NCBI GenBank assembly: GCA_027924645.1
Contig: BSBN01001752.1
Location: forward strand, 15,181,001 to 15,245,000
DNA length: 64,000 nt
Source: Cunninghamia lanceolata
Taxonomy: Eukaryota > Streptophyta > Pinopsida > Cupressales > Cupressaceae
Direction of reading: 5' to 3'
Shown here: positions 9,789-21,659 of the stretch, one piece after another
How the letters are laid out: every line of letters starts with the position of its first letter
Numbering within the stretch: position 1 is the first letter of the stretch
The notes under the pieces: model-generated
The model's database searches: none
What the model was told of the DNA's origin: nothing
The model's input: the letters and a program-made list of their open reading frames with translations, nothing else
Program-made: the position numbers and the translations under genes

Positions 9789-12400
9789 GATTCCATCTAA
9801 AAATGCCTTAGGATTACCTCATATTTAGGAAAGTGGGATTCCCAAAACTTGCCAAGGAAACTTGCAAAACCGCCCATTTAGTGTTATCTTGAAAATTTCC
9901 ACAATTTCATCCTTGAAACTGATAGACTTATTTGTAACTAAATTTAATCAAATGAAAAGGGTTTATAGAAGAAGCCATTAAGATTCTAAAAATATAATAT
10001 ATACCTCATAATAATTTTGATAGGTAATTATTATTAATTTTCTACATATGCTATGTCTGATTTCCTAATAGATATACATATTGAAAAACATCCATAACTT
10101 TCAACGTATTAATCCTTTTTTAAATCTAAAGATGTGTCACATACTAGGACTTATTGGGTATACATTAAAATTTAAAATTTTTGAGTTTCATATATTTTTG
10201 ACCAAGTTAGGTTGGTTGGAAAATTAATTTTTTATCTTTTAAAAAAGTCACAATAAAAAAATCATAAATAATTATTTATTTACTTAAAAATTTCAAAAAA
10301 ATATGCATCACATCTGCCTATGTGTCCTTCACTTAAATCCAAATCATGGAGGACAAATAATCTTTTTCTTATACTTAGGTTGGCTGGAATGACACATACT
10401 TTTTACATTTCTCTGAAAATTTTAGTAGCGCTTCATTGAAATATCTAATTTTCACCAAACTATTTTTAAAATTTTCAAAAAAAAAGTAGTAGCCCATAAA
10501 CTACATTCTATTTATTACAACTTTTATTCCTACCTTAGCTCTAGATTATGTAGATAACTCATTCAATTTTTGACATGAAGTTACTTAAGTCTATTTGTCA
10601 CTTTTTCATTGCCACTTACGGGTAGTGTTTGACCCATCATGATCCTGCACACACCCAGATAATGAGTCACATCCTTAATTAGTTCACTTACTTTTCAATC
10701 ATTTGTCCATCATTACACCTTGTCACAAGCTCCTTTATGGGTGGTTTAACAAGGGGATTAGTGGTGTAACCAATAAGCAACACTAAAATGATGAAATGAG
10801 ATTAGGTTTTAATTTTTTTGAGTTTAAAAGCATTGCATATTGTAAAGCAGGAAAGGAATGAAGGTCTTGGGGCTTCATATTACCAAGGCATAGGTGGACA
10901 TGATGAGGGACTCTGAGTTTTGGAAATGTTTATCATTGTTTGCATGGTAAGGGGTCTAGTATGTTTTTCATTACAAGGGTGAGGAAACCAACACAAAAGA
11001 ACATGATCGATGCCATCAAGAGGAAGAGTGTTAGTCATGTATGAATTTGGAGGGTTTAATGAACTAAGCCACTCACCAAGCTAAGAATACAATTTTTCAC
11101 ATGCCTTTTTTTTATAATTATCATTGATAAGATCAAATCTTGACAAGAATGGCAACCATGGAAGGAGGATAGGAAATAATTAGTGGCTATAAGACAAATA
11201 AATGTAGTCATGAAGGAAGACAAGAACTACTAAGGTATCTCATATCATTTATCATTACAAGTTTTGAAAGTACTTGTAAATTGACAATCACCTTTCTCTA
11301 ATATAAATGTAAACTTGTAAAATTGTCTTTTGCCATTGGTGGGCATCTTAACGTGTCTTAAAGATAGTTAAAGATAGTATATAGACAGTAAAGCTAGATT
11401 TTATCTCTACAACAGGTGTTTTTAGACCATCATTGAGTCTAAATCTCTCACCTCACTTTGAAAAGAAAATAATTGTTTATAGGTCATTGGTCATTAGGAG
11501 TCGGGTTTTTTTTGTTTTTTGTTTTCCTCGGATGTTTTTTTTTATATAATAATCCACGTGAATGAATTTATTTCTTGGAATTTGTACACATAATCTAAAT
11601 ATTTATTCCAATCAAATTAGTCAAACATAGATGATATAGGGTGATGTATAAAGTTTTTTTAAAAAGGGGGTGGTGGTGGGGTGGGACTAGGACCTATCAT
11701 AGGAAGACAACAAAATGATAATTTAGAATTGTATTTTATAAAATGCTTGTAGCAACACCATCCATGATAAGATGGTGACAAATATTTATTAACTCAATTT
11801 TAAATAATTGACCATTTCAAAACACACATATAAAATATATAATTTATTTTAAAATTTTCTTTTTCTATATAAATGTAATACCTTTTTAATAAAATATTAT
11901 AATATATCTTTTATTTTAAATCACTTATATAATATTATAATTCATATATATTATATATATTATTTTATGATATTTATATTGACAATATATTATAAATCAT
12001 ATATAATATTACATAATATAACATAAATTGTTTTATATTTATAAATATAATTTTTATATTATAAAGTAGTCTTCATGAATAATAGAGGGAGCCCAAGCTA
12101 ACAATGTTTAGATCCCACTCTAAAAAAACCTATGTTTTTTGAAAGCGATATAAAATTTGAAAAAGGACTTAAAGCTAAGCGTTTTATTTATATATTATAA
12201 TCGCCCAAACACGACGCAATCATTTATATATTATAATCCTCGGAAAACGTATAGGAAACGTCAACACATATTGAAAGTCAATAAAATATGGCGAGTCCCA
12301 GCAGTGTCTGCAGACTTGTGCAGAGCGGTCGGAAACTTCCCGAAAAAACAACGGAAAAATAAAAACAACGGAAGCGACAAAGAAGAAAACGACGAACGGC
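9789..12400. other. AT-rich intergenic DNA, no gene seen
   Basis: No coding pattern was found on either strand. The part from 11820 to 12070 is almost pure A/T with repeated 'atataat' and 'ttatat' runs and could act as a matrix-attachment-like or unwinding region. Around 11660-11690 there is a short GGGGTGGTGGTGGGG run. Confidence 0.5.
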
Positions 12401-12404
12401 GAGA

Positions 12405-12722
12405 GAAACTGCGTGAAAGCTGTTCGGCATAGAGCGGGCCTAATTTTGTCCCATCACTGATCATTTCCTCTTTAGTCTTCATACTTCTAGAAATTTGGTC
12501 GTTGTTCTCATTTTATATCAATGAAAGTGCGTGAAAGCTGTTAGGCACTAAAGCGGGCCCAAATGAGTTGGAAAGCCATTTTGTATTACAGATCATTTCC
12601 TTTCCAATCTTCATACTTTAGAAATTCGGTCATTGCTCTCATTTTATATTGAATATTACTATTATTTTATATCGATGAAAGCGTGAGAGAGTGCACAATT
12701 AGTCAGAGTGCACTAGAGCGGG
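12405..12722 (+). repeat. Three imperfect direct repeats upstream of the NLR gene
   Basis: A block with 'gcgtgaaagctgtt' and 'gagcgggcc', then 'tcatttcctctttagtcttcat' and 'ctcattttatat', starts near 12409 and recurs near 12530. A third, more diverged start ('gcgtgagag ... gagcgggccc') lies near 12675. Spacing is about 120 and 145 bases. They lie 280-590 bases before the NLR start codon, in its presumed promoter or 5' leader. Confidence 0.7.
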
Positions 12723-12920
12723 CCCAAATGGACTAGAAGAGCACGCTAAAGCAATGACTTGGAAACCCATCACAGATTGATTCCCGAGCTTGATGTGCAT
12801 TCCACAGAGCTTCCTATGAATGTACAGGAAATTTGTCGTGCACTTCTCTTAAAGATTCTGTTTTCGTGCGGCCCGTTGAAAAGAGGGTAATGAGTGTGCT
12901 CTACTCTGAGCTTGAAGGAT

Positions 12921-12977
12921 TCGGTTATATTTTCTATCAAAACATACAATCCAATCCACTCTCAGTTATATTTTCCA
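12921..12977 (+). promoter_or_regulatory. Candidate core promoter of the NLR gene
   Basis: Two copies of GTTATATTTTC (near 12924 and 12965) stand 76 and 35 bases before the ATG. The first is at a plausible TATA distance from a short leader. This is a positional guess only. Confidence 0.3.
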
Positions 12978-12999
12978 TCTCTCTTCGGCGCTTGAGTTA

Positions 13000-15900
13000 A
13001 TGGCGTCTTCATCCTCATCTTCCAAACGTCCACTGCGTCAAAAATTATATGATGCATTCATCAACCACAGAGGCCCTGACGTAAAAGAAACTGTGGCTTT
13101 TGTTCTTTACGAATTACTAGACGAAAAAGAATGTTGCGCATTTCTTGATGATCGAGAAATAGACTTGGGAGATTCAATTGACTCTGTCATACAAAATGCT
13201 ATATACTCTTCCACTGTGCAAATCGCCATCTTCTCACCACGATATGCGGAGTCCTCTTGGTGTCTAGATGAGCTGGTTCACATGTTGAAAACCGGGGCTC
13301 TGTTTATTCCTGTATTTTGTGATGTGAAGCCTTCTGACGTTCGCTACCCTGACAAGGGCAACGGAGTTTATGCACCTGCTTTCTCTGAACATGAACAAAA
13401 GGGGAGATTCAGCAAAGAGAGGCTTCAACAGTGGAAAGAAGCCCTCTACTCTTCTGGAGGCTTCTCTGGCCACGAACTCCGCACATCTGAAGACACATCT
13501 GAAGAGTAAGACTTGTTTTGTTTTTCCTTATTTTGTTTCAACCTATTATGATTCAGTTTTTAAATTTTTCTTTTCTACCCTCTCCATATTGATTTTGAAT
13601 TCTCATTCCCTTAAAATTGTCAGTGATGTCGTAGCGCTGTGTACAAAGATTGCCTCGGCTGTGCAACAAGAGGTTGGAAAGACATTTAATGGCTTCCCAG
13701 GATATGTGGAAGCTGCAAAACGTCAGAAAGGTCTTCATGCAGACGCAGCAGCGTCAACAAGTACATCAGAAGTGGGGAAGAAATCTAGTCTTCTGCCCAG
13801 AGATTCACATCCAGTGGGTATAGATTACAAAGTTAAAGAGATGGAAGGGTTATTGGAAAACCCAAAAGTTCAAGTTATAGCCGTCGTTGGTATGGGCGGC
13901 TCGGGGAAGACATTTCTTCTCCAAAATGTCAACAAAGCTGTAAAATCCAAGTATGATCATTCTATTTGGCTCTCTATTTCTAAGTCTTATTCTGTCAAGA
14001 ATTTGCAACATGATATAGCATCCCACGTAGGTTTAAACATTGCTGCCGTAACTGAAGAGAGAGCGGCTGAATTGATTCATGGCCGTCTGGAAGGGACAAA
14101 ATGTATTATTATCCTGGATGATCTGTGGACACTCTCTACTGAAGATAATCTGATTGATAAACTTGGTCTGCCGTCTGATAAACATTGTAAAGTTCTGGTT
14201 AGCACAAGAAATAAGCAGGTTGCTCTAAATTCAAGAGCTCATATTTATGAGATGAAAAATTTGTCAGATGAAGAGAGTTGGAGGCTGTTTTGTGCCTATG
14301 CATTTGCGGATAGTGAGGGAAATAAAGAGCCACAGCAGCATCTGGAAGAGATCGGTCGTGAGATTGTAAAGCAAAGTGGAAATTTGCCACTGGCTATCAA
14401 AACTATAGGAGCATCTCTGGCCAACACCACAATCGCTGCAGACTGGGAGTTGAAGCTCCGTCAGCTTAAAGGGGTAGTTAGAGTCAATGTTGATAGTGAT
14501 CCAATCATGCCTGTTCTCAGATTGAGTTATGACTCTTTGCCTGCAGGTCTTCAACCATGTTTTGCTTATCTTTCTTTCTTTCCAGAGGATGAGGAGATAG
14601 ATTGTGAATATCTCATAAACCTGTGGATAGGAGAAGGATTGATTCCATCAGGAGAGGGCCAGCAGGAAGTGGCATGGAGTTGTTTATATCAACTTGCCAA
14701 TCTATGTCTGCTTCAACTATTGGAAGAAAGGGAAGGTTCGTTTTATGATTTAGCAAAAAAATGCAAAGTTCTTGATTTGTTGTATGATTTGGCCATAGAC
14801 ATATCCAGAGAAAATAAATGTGCTGTTTCTGTTGAGGAAGCCTCTTCTGGCACTGGCTGGTGTCGGGTTTTACTAGCCAAGAAAGATATAAATGACAATG
14901 CCATCTCAGAGATCCGTCCTGTTTGTCTCCGTACACTCTCACTGTATCTGGACAGGAATATTACAAGCATTCCGGCAAACTTCTTTACCGCTATGAGAGG
15001 ACTGCGTGTTCTGGATTTGAGCTGGACACACATCTCTACATTGCCTGCGTCCGTTGGAAAGATGAGACTTCTTAGAGTCTTGAATTTAAGGCAGACGCAG
15101 ATGGAGGAGGTACCGGAGTGTGTGAGACATCTGAAAAGTCTCTTGTTTCTTGTTATCTCTGGAAATTGCAAGGAATTACCAGTATGGATAAGTGAACTTA
15201 TATGTCTTCAGTATTTAGAATGCTGGGGAGTTGATCGCATGCCAAAGGGAATATCAAACCTCGCCTCTTTGAGAACACTGCGATCAAATTCGTTGAAGCT
15301 ATCCATAGAAGAGGACGAATTCATGAGGTTAGACGATTTGGTCAATATGACTCAGCTTCAGGAACTATGGTTAGAAGTTGAGCATGAGATGGAGTTGAAG
15401 AAGATGGAAGAAGGGATCCTTGCACATCTGGTGAATATGCGTTGTCTGCACATCCAGAATATTGGTGAGGGAGCGGAGCTTCCACAGTTTCCGGAGAATA
15501 TGAGAGCAATGAAACATCTGGAAAGTCTTATACTAGAGAGGATTGCAGTGCCAAGTTGGATATGTGAGTTGGCAAATCTGAGGGAATTGGAGTTAATTAG
15601 GTGTGATTGTAGTGATTATCCAGAGTTGCAAAGAATGCCCAATCTAGTGAGGTTGGTGTTGGATGGGAATGAGAGGTGTAGAGAATTGCCAAAGGTGTTC
15701 GGAAAGTCGGGAGGGTTTCCACACCTCCTTTTGTTGTTTATTTTTTATTTTTGTGAATTAGAGGAGTTCCCGGAATTGGAGGAGGGAGCTATGGCATGTC
15801 TTGAGGAGTTATATTTAAAAAAATGTTCTAAAGTGAAGAAAGTGGAGGGATTGGAGCGGTTGAAAAGACTGAAGTTGTTTGATTACTGGACATCAGTAGG

Positions 15901-16003
15901 GACCAATGAATGGAGGGAGACATTAAAGGAAGGTGGGGAATATTGGAATAAAATCAAAGCCATCAATCCTCACATAACTATTACTGATGGCTTTTGTAGT
16001 TAA
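13000..16003 (+). CDS. TIR-NB-ARC-LRR immune receptor, two exons
   Basis: Exons 13000-13505 and 13624-16003 join in frame (GA + T) across a 118-base intron with GTAAGA and TCAG borders, giving 961 residues. A stop in the unspliced frame at 13507 supports splicing. The TIR domain (about residues 15-150) starts YDAFINHRGPDV. NB-ARC has the P-loop GMGGSGKT (258-265), kinase-2 ILDDLW (about 332-337), VSTRN, GNLPLA (from 421), a CNL-style RNBS-D (CFAYLSFFPED) and, at the MHD position, VLD (551-553). About ten LRRs follow (LRVLDLS, LRVLNLR, LRELELI). TIR-NLRs sense pathogen effectors and TIR domains are NADases. The NB-ARC is of the non-TIR type, judged by the Trp ending kinase-2 and by RNBS-D, so the protein is a TIR/CNL-type combination. 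No damage was seen. Confidence 0.92.
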
Positions 16004-17115
16004 TGTTGTTATTATGTATGTAATTAATGCCTTCCCTTATGTTTGGGTTAAATTTTTCCTACTGATGATTTAGTTAATTCAAGTCTTCCCTATATTTACT
16101 TTATATGGAAATTAATTTATTTTTTATTACCATAAAATTTTTAGTTAGACACAAATGGTAAGAAGAAAATAAAATTTATCTTATGTCTATTAAAAAATGT
16201 TTATATTGGAGATTTAGTTTAAGGCATGATAAGATGGTTTATATTTATTAGTTCTTAATATTATGAAATTTGTTTAATTTTAGAATTTTTTAAAAAATTT
16301 AATTAAGGTTAATCTAATTAGTATAAATATCTTAAATACTTTTATTTTAAAAAGTCAACTAGTTTGGATTTAATTCTATTTATTTAAGAGTTATTTTATT
16401 TTACTTGAGAATGAGTTCCATATTGTTTCAGATGGTGATCGATGGATTGAAATGTATCTTACTTACAAGGATGACCATTGTAAGGATCACAAACGTACAC
16501 GTAGGATCAACAACACCGAGGAAAATTGGTTTTTGTTTGAGGCAGTGAGCTCCTATACTGTGCTGGTTGGAAATCAATGAACAAAAATGCGAGGGAGGTG
16601 TCGGATGACCATAGAAATGATCTCAACTGCTAACATTAAATCATGGCAACAGTGTTACTATGGCAGTGAAGCGTAATAGGCAAGTTATCTCAGCTTAGGA
16701 TGTTCAACTTTCATTGCAAGGTCTGCTTCACATTTCAGGTCTGCTTGGGCTGAGTCATGTTCAAACCTACAAGCCTACAAGTGCGTGGTGGAGGAGTTGG
16801 AAGCCCATGCTATGATGGTCGTGCTGGACAACCACGTGAGATGATAATGGCTGTGAATCTCGTGTTGAAGGCACTCGAAGGGTTTGATGCATAGTCTTAG
16901 TTAGGGTTTCTTTCACAGTTGTGTTATAATTAGTTCGATGTAAGATGTTGGCTTCGTTTGGTGCAGATTGAAGTGGTAGGTTAAATCCTGGCTAAATTTG
17001 GTTAGAGATTTTCTTGCTGAAAGTAGGGTTTTTGCCGGGTTGTTACGTGTTTGGTAGGTTAACTCTCGAAAAAAAAAATCCAACAAAGCAGAACTTTGTT
17101 TCCCGTCATTTGCCA
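16004..17115. other. Downstream region of the NLR gene, no gene seen
   Basis: The first 400 bases are AT-rich and probably hold the 3' end of the NLR transcript. Around 16435-16580 a short plus-strand frame reads like protein (RWIEMYLTYKDD, ENWFLFEAVSSYTV) but is too short and isolated to call. The rest shows nothing recognisable. Confidence 0.4.
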
Positions 17116-19262
17116 TTACATTAAAGCTACAACTCGAGGCTTGAGGCTTTTTGCGAGATTCTCAAAGCTCTGAGCCAGTTGAAGTCTATCAAGAGTTAAT
17201 TGGAACTGTCCATGTCCTTCCTTGGCCATTTCCTCCAAGATACTTATCGCAGGATTTTTCCCGTACATAATTGTATGTAGTGTCATCTTAGGCTCCTGCT
17301 TTTCATAATGTTCACGCAGTAGACAGGATCCTCTTCGCCATTGTTTTCCCCATCACCTAAAAAGATAACAACTGGTTTTTTCATGTTAACTTTTTGGTCT
17401 CTGGTTGCTTTCATCATTAACTTCTGTGCAGCATCTAAGCCGTATGAATAGGTGGTTTGTCCAGAAGCACGGTAATGACGACGAGAATCGACAGCACCTT
17501 CTTCCATATCTTGAATCTCTACAGCTACCGTTCCAGAAGTGTCAAATAAGACCACTGATATTGAATCATCAGAAACTGTTCTTAGCTGAGCTTGTATAAA
17601 TTCTCAAAACGGCCTCGTATACACATCCCAGCCTACAATCATAATTGTTAAACTTGGCCATTGTAGGGCTAATATCGGAGAAGCTCACTGACCCTGATTT
17701 GTCAATCACAAAAATGACATGAGAAGGAACATTATTAGAATGATCACAGCCAAAATGATGCCCATCATCAGTCACATAGCCTGCAGAATTCAGTCGTTGG
17801 CCAGTTTTTGTGATGGGTTTGTGCCAGAGATTCTCAATGCAATAGGATTTGTTAGAAGCTTTTTCCTCTGAGTTGTGCTCCTCAGATTTGCAATAGTGAT
17901 TGCACAGGCCAAACTCAATGCCCTCTTCTTTTGTGCAAGGATCAGCAAATCTAACATATTGCTAATAAGTCTCATGAGTCATCTCATCTTTGGGAACATC
18001 AACATCAGGTCCATATTTCACAGTCTCGTGCCTGGCACCATCATAGAGATTGCTGGTGCACATCTCGGAGCCTTGACAGGGAATCAAATGGATATGACCC
18101 CGACCCTATTTCCTGCAATACATATTGCACATTTCAGCCTCTCCTTTCTCTCCCCATTTATACTTCCGATCCTTAATGTCAATGTCTTCCTCCTCTGAAA
18201 TGAATCTTACATTCTTCATATTCCCATGAGTTGTTTCATGCAAGCCAAGGTGACCCATTGGACGCCGACAGAAGTAACCACAAGCTTGGCATATGGTGTC
18301 ACAGTAGTGTACAGAGTTTTCATTTTTGGTGTGAACATGTGGCCCTCAATGCTTCTTCTCAAAAGGAAGTATGGGAATGCAACAACCTTTGCGCAAGCCA
18401 TTTTGTTCTGAGACATGTTCATACTGAAAGCACCCCCTTTGTCCCTCAAAAACCTGGGTTTGTCTTATGAGCTCTGTAAGGATTTCACAGATTCCAGGCT
18501 CTTGACACTTCTCTGCATAGGCATGTTCACTCCCACAAAAATGCTCTACATTTGGATCATTCATACCATGGAAATGATCCTTCACTCGACATGTCCTGCT
18601 ACATCCAATTAGAACACATGGGCTGGGGCAATATGTTTCATGGCACTGATGCTGCTCATGGTCAAGCTCGACTGCCACAGCACATGGATTGTTGCAGCTT
18701 TGAAGAGAGCATGGCATCTTGCATTTACGTTGCGGAGAGTTGCATTTGTGCTGGCAGCTAAGGTTTTCAGGCTCAAGAGAACACGACTTGTTACAATTTG
18801 ATGACCTTTCAAACAAGTCACAGGTCTGTCCACATGTATGATTTCTCTCTCTGCAATTGTGACCACCTTCATGCCCAGCCAGATCCCTGCACAGGCTTAA
18901 GGCCTCCACTTCTTGCTCTTTCCATTCCCTGACACAATAACTACAGGGTTCAGTACATGAGTGACTACTCATGCAAGAGTGGTCGTCATCGTGACCTTTC
19001 TCGAGCGCACATCTCCAAAAGCACTGAGAACATTTGCATCCACAAACAGAGAGACCTTGTTTTGTCTTTCCAAGAATTGCATTCGCCTTTAACAGTAACT
19101 TAACCTCTCTACCTCATCATTACCGCAGAAATCCATGGTGTTTGAGATTATCCACTGTTGAACTCTATCACGCCTCCTCTCTGCCACTGCACTAAGGAAC
19201 CTCTCCAACATGGAATGCAAGGAATCAACATTGCTTCCTTTCCTAGGTAAAACAACCTCTAG
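17116..19262 (-). pseudogene. Broken gene for a Cys-rich, VWA-domain protein
   Basis: One frame can be followed on the minus strand for about 2.1 kb without introns. The N-terminal part is helical (ERRRDRVQQW). A long Cys/His-rich region follows (CGCKCSQCFWRC, then many CxxxC and CxxC...H pairs) that probably binds several zinc ions. A von Willebrand A domain comes last, with the MIDAS-type FVIDKSGS, then VVLFDTSG and VIFLGDGEN. The end is TAA at 17118-17116. Breaks: a 1-base loss near 19108, TGA at 18348, TAG at 18108 and 17964, an inserted A near 17604 and a lost A near 17303 that restores the frame. Related proteins occur in plants; their role is not known to me. The upstream limit is uncertain because a TGA precedes it. 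Confidence 0.75.
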
Positions 19263-21473
19263 TTTGGCTCATGAGTATGGATTTTTTTTCAGTACTGTTG
19301 TAATAGTTCAGCATCATAATTAGTTGGCTATTCATAATTAGTTGCAAACATTAAAAAGCCTCCAGAGTTGTACAATCATGCTACTTGAATGAAACCATGC
19401 ATAGATCCTGGTTGCAACAGGAAGGCTGCAAACTGAAGTTCTCAATAAAATCACAAAGCCAGGAACCTTCCCAAAAACATGTAGATTTGATTACAATGTC
19501 TATGCTAATGTTAGTGTTCGTTAAATGTTAAGCAGACACCTCTTAAGTATTAAAATAAAAGCACCAAAAGAGCACAAAATCATGTGCAAATTTATAAAAA
19601 GCGAAGGAAAAGGGTTTCTGTTCACTGGAAGCTTTCACACAAAAACTATGTAGTTCAGAGTGGCAGATGCATGCTCTAGATTTATATTCCCTGGCAGAAT
19701 AACTGCAGTGTCATGCCAATAAGAAACATGAATTCTTACAAAATAATGCAACAACAGGAGATAGTCAATAAAACCTGCACATTATATAGCTTGCAGCAAA
19801 CAGGAATATAGAGAGTAACAATACATGTATCTGCTAGTTTTGACAATATGAACACTGATGCCTAATACTTGCAGGCAAGTGAGTTTTGCACAAAAACAAT
19901 TCAGGGCCCTTGACATTGACCAAAACCACAAATCTCTCTCTCTAACACACAAAGACAAACATATGCATGCATAACTATCTTTATCAGTCTTCCATCATAA
20001 ATTAAAAAAGTTCTTTTAGAATATAATAAGAAACAGTTCAAAGGTATAAATGGCCCAAACCATTAGAAGTACAATAAGAAACAAAGATGAATATATCAGA
20101 AACTCTATGTAAGCTGATAAATCCTACATAAGCCGGCAATAACAAAAAAACCCTCAACCGAGATTCTTATAAATCTTTTGTGCCTCATGAACATATTTAA
20201 CTTAAAAACACCAATATATTATGTAAGCTAATAAAAATATGAACATATTTAATTTAAAATATTATCCTTAAGTCCCTGTCTCACTCTCATATGCTAGCAC
20301 CAACACATCACAAACCCTCTCTCTCAATGTACAACATATATACAAACAACAAAAAAATCAAAAACTTTTCAACATATTCTTCAACTCAATCCTTAAAAAT
20401 TTGCTCACTTCCTCTCATAAAACCAAGTTACATAAAGATACCAAATTCTCAAAAACCCTTCGTCTAGCACTCCTCAAAAAACACTCACACATAAATTAAC
20501 ATGCGTACAAACACCAACATATCAATAGCCTTGATGTAAGAAGACACATAAATAACAAATACCCTTCGGCTAGCATTCTTTAACACTTTCCCAGAGCAAC
20601 ATATATATAAACAAAAACATATCAGGGACACGTCCCTTAACAAATCTCTCTCAAATAAGCAAACATGCAAACACTGACACATGAAAACCCCTTAGATAAG
20701 CTGAAACTAACAGTGAATAACACCCAGAGTAATAAACTTCAAATTACAAAAGAAGTTAAATCAAACCATAAGTTTTAAACCCACCCACCAACAAACATAG
20801 AGAAACAGAAAAGCCCGATACATCACAAAATAGCTACACATCGCTTTTGATCAAATTCAAAGAACAAAGTAAAAAGACCTTCTGAGCATATGAATAAATG
20901 AATAAAAAATGTTTCACAAATTTAAACAAATAAAATGAGAGTAGAAATCGTCTATAAAATCCACCAGCCACCAACATAGAGCCAAAAATTCCCAACATCA
21001 TACAAAATTTTAAATGTAAAGGATGGATTAACAGGGTGCCCTAAACATATACATGAATGCAAAACACAGTTACATAATTTAATGAACACAAATAAAATAA
21101 GAATAGGTTTCATACTCCAAAATGTACCCACCCATCAAACTAACGAGACAAAAAAGCCCATGGCATCCTAGCATAACCATACAATGCTTCTGAACAAACG
21201 TAGTAAAATATTCTTCTGGAAAGAAAAATGAATAAGAAAATAAAGTTGCACAAATTCATGAACACATATAAAGGATATTAAGAAGTCATTTTTTTTTAGC
21301 TTTAAACAAACATATATAAAAACTACAGCTGCCGAGGCCATGAACAAAATATATCACTGCCGAGAAGTGGATGTTAAACTTAAGGCATACATGAATGAAA
21401 TTACAATAATAATCCAGTCATAAGAAATGGGTATACAAATTCATGAAAAAACAAAAATTTGGTATTGACTTAC
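19263..21473. other. A-rich (minus-strand U-rich) non-coding stretch, possible intron
   Basis: No coding pattern is present. The plus strand is markedly A-rich for over 2 kb, so the minus strand is T-rich, as plant introns are. It begins at the GTAAGT donor of the PRMT1-like exon at 21474, so it may be first-intron sequence of that gene or a captured piece of it. No second PRMT1 exon was found in it. Confidence 0.4.
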
Positions 21474-21594
21474 CAAAATGGGAATAGGAATCAAAGTAAT
21501 AATCAGCACTAGTTTGGTCAGAACCTGTTAAAACGCTTGAGCTTCCTGCTGATTTGTCTCCTTTAATGCCCTTGTTGTTGTTGCGCTGCCCCAT
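21474..21594 (-). pseudogene. Exon 1 of a PRMT1-like protein arginine methyltransferase
   Basis: ATG at 21594-21592 opens a 121-base exon coding about 40 residues that begin MGQRNNNKG and end SADYYFDSYSHFG. It is followed exactly by the splice donor GTAAGT. The DYYFDSYxHFG motif is the conserved entry to the SAM-binding fold of class I arginine methyltransferases (PRMT1). The next exon, normally starting IHEEML, was not found in the 2 kb downstream, nor were the catalytic motifs. This is therefore an isolated first exon. It lies less than 100 bases from a Helitron Rep fragment on the same strand, which suggests capture of a host gene piece. Alternatively a real gene continues far to the left through a very long intron. 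Confidence 0.75.
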
Positions 21595-21659
21595 TAAACT
21601 TTTTTTCTTCTATTTTATCCCATTTTTGCTGCACCCGACTTTACGAAGTGCCTCAACAC

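Noticed and set aside
12157..12432. 91-codon Lys/Arg-rich frame before the NLR gene
   Set aside because: Low complexity, no motif, overlaps the promoter repeats.
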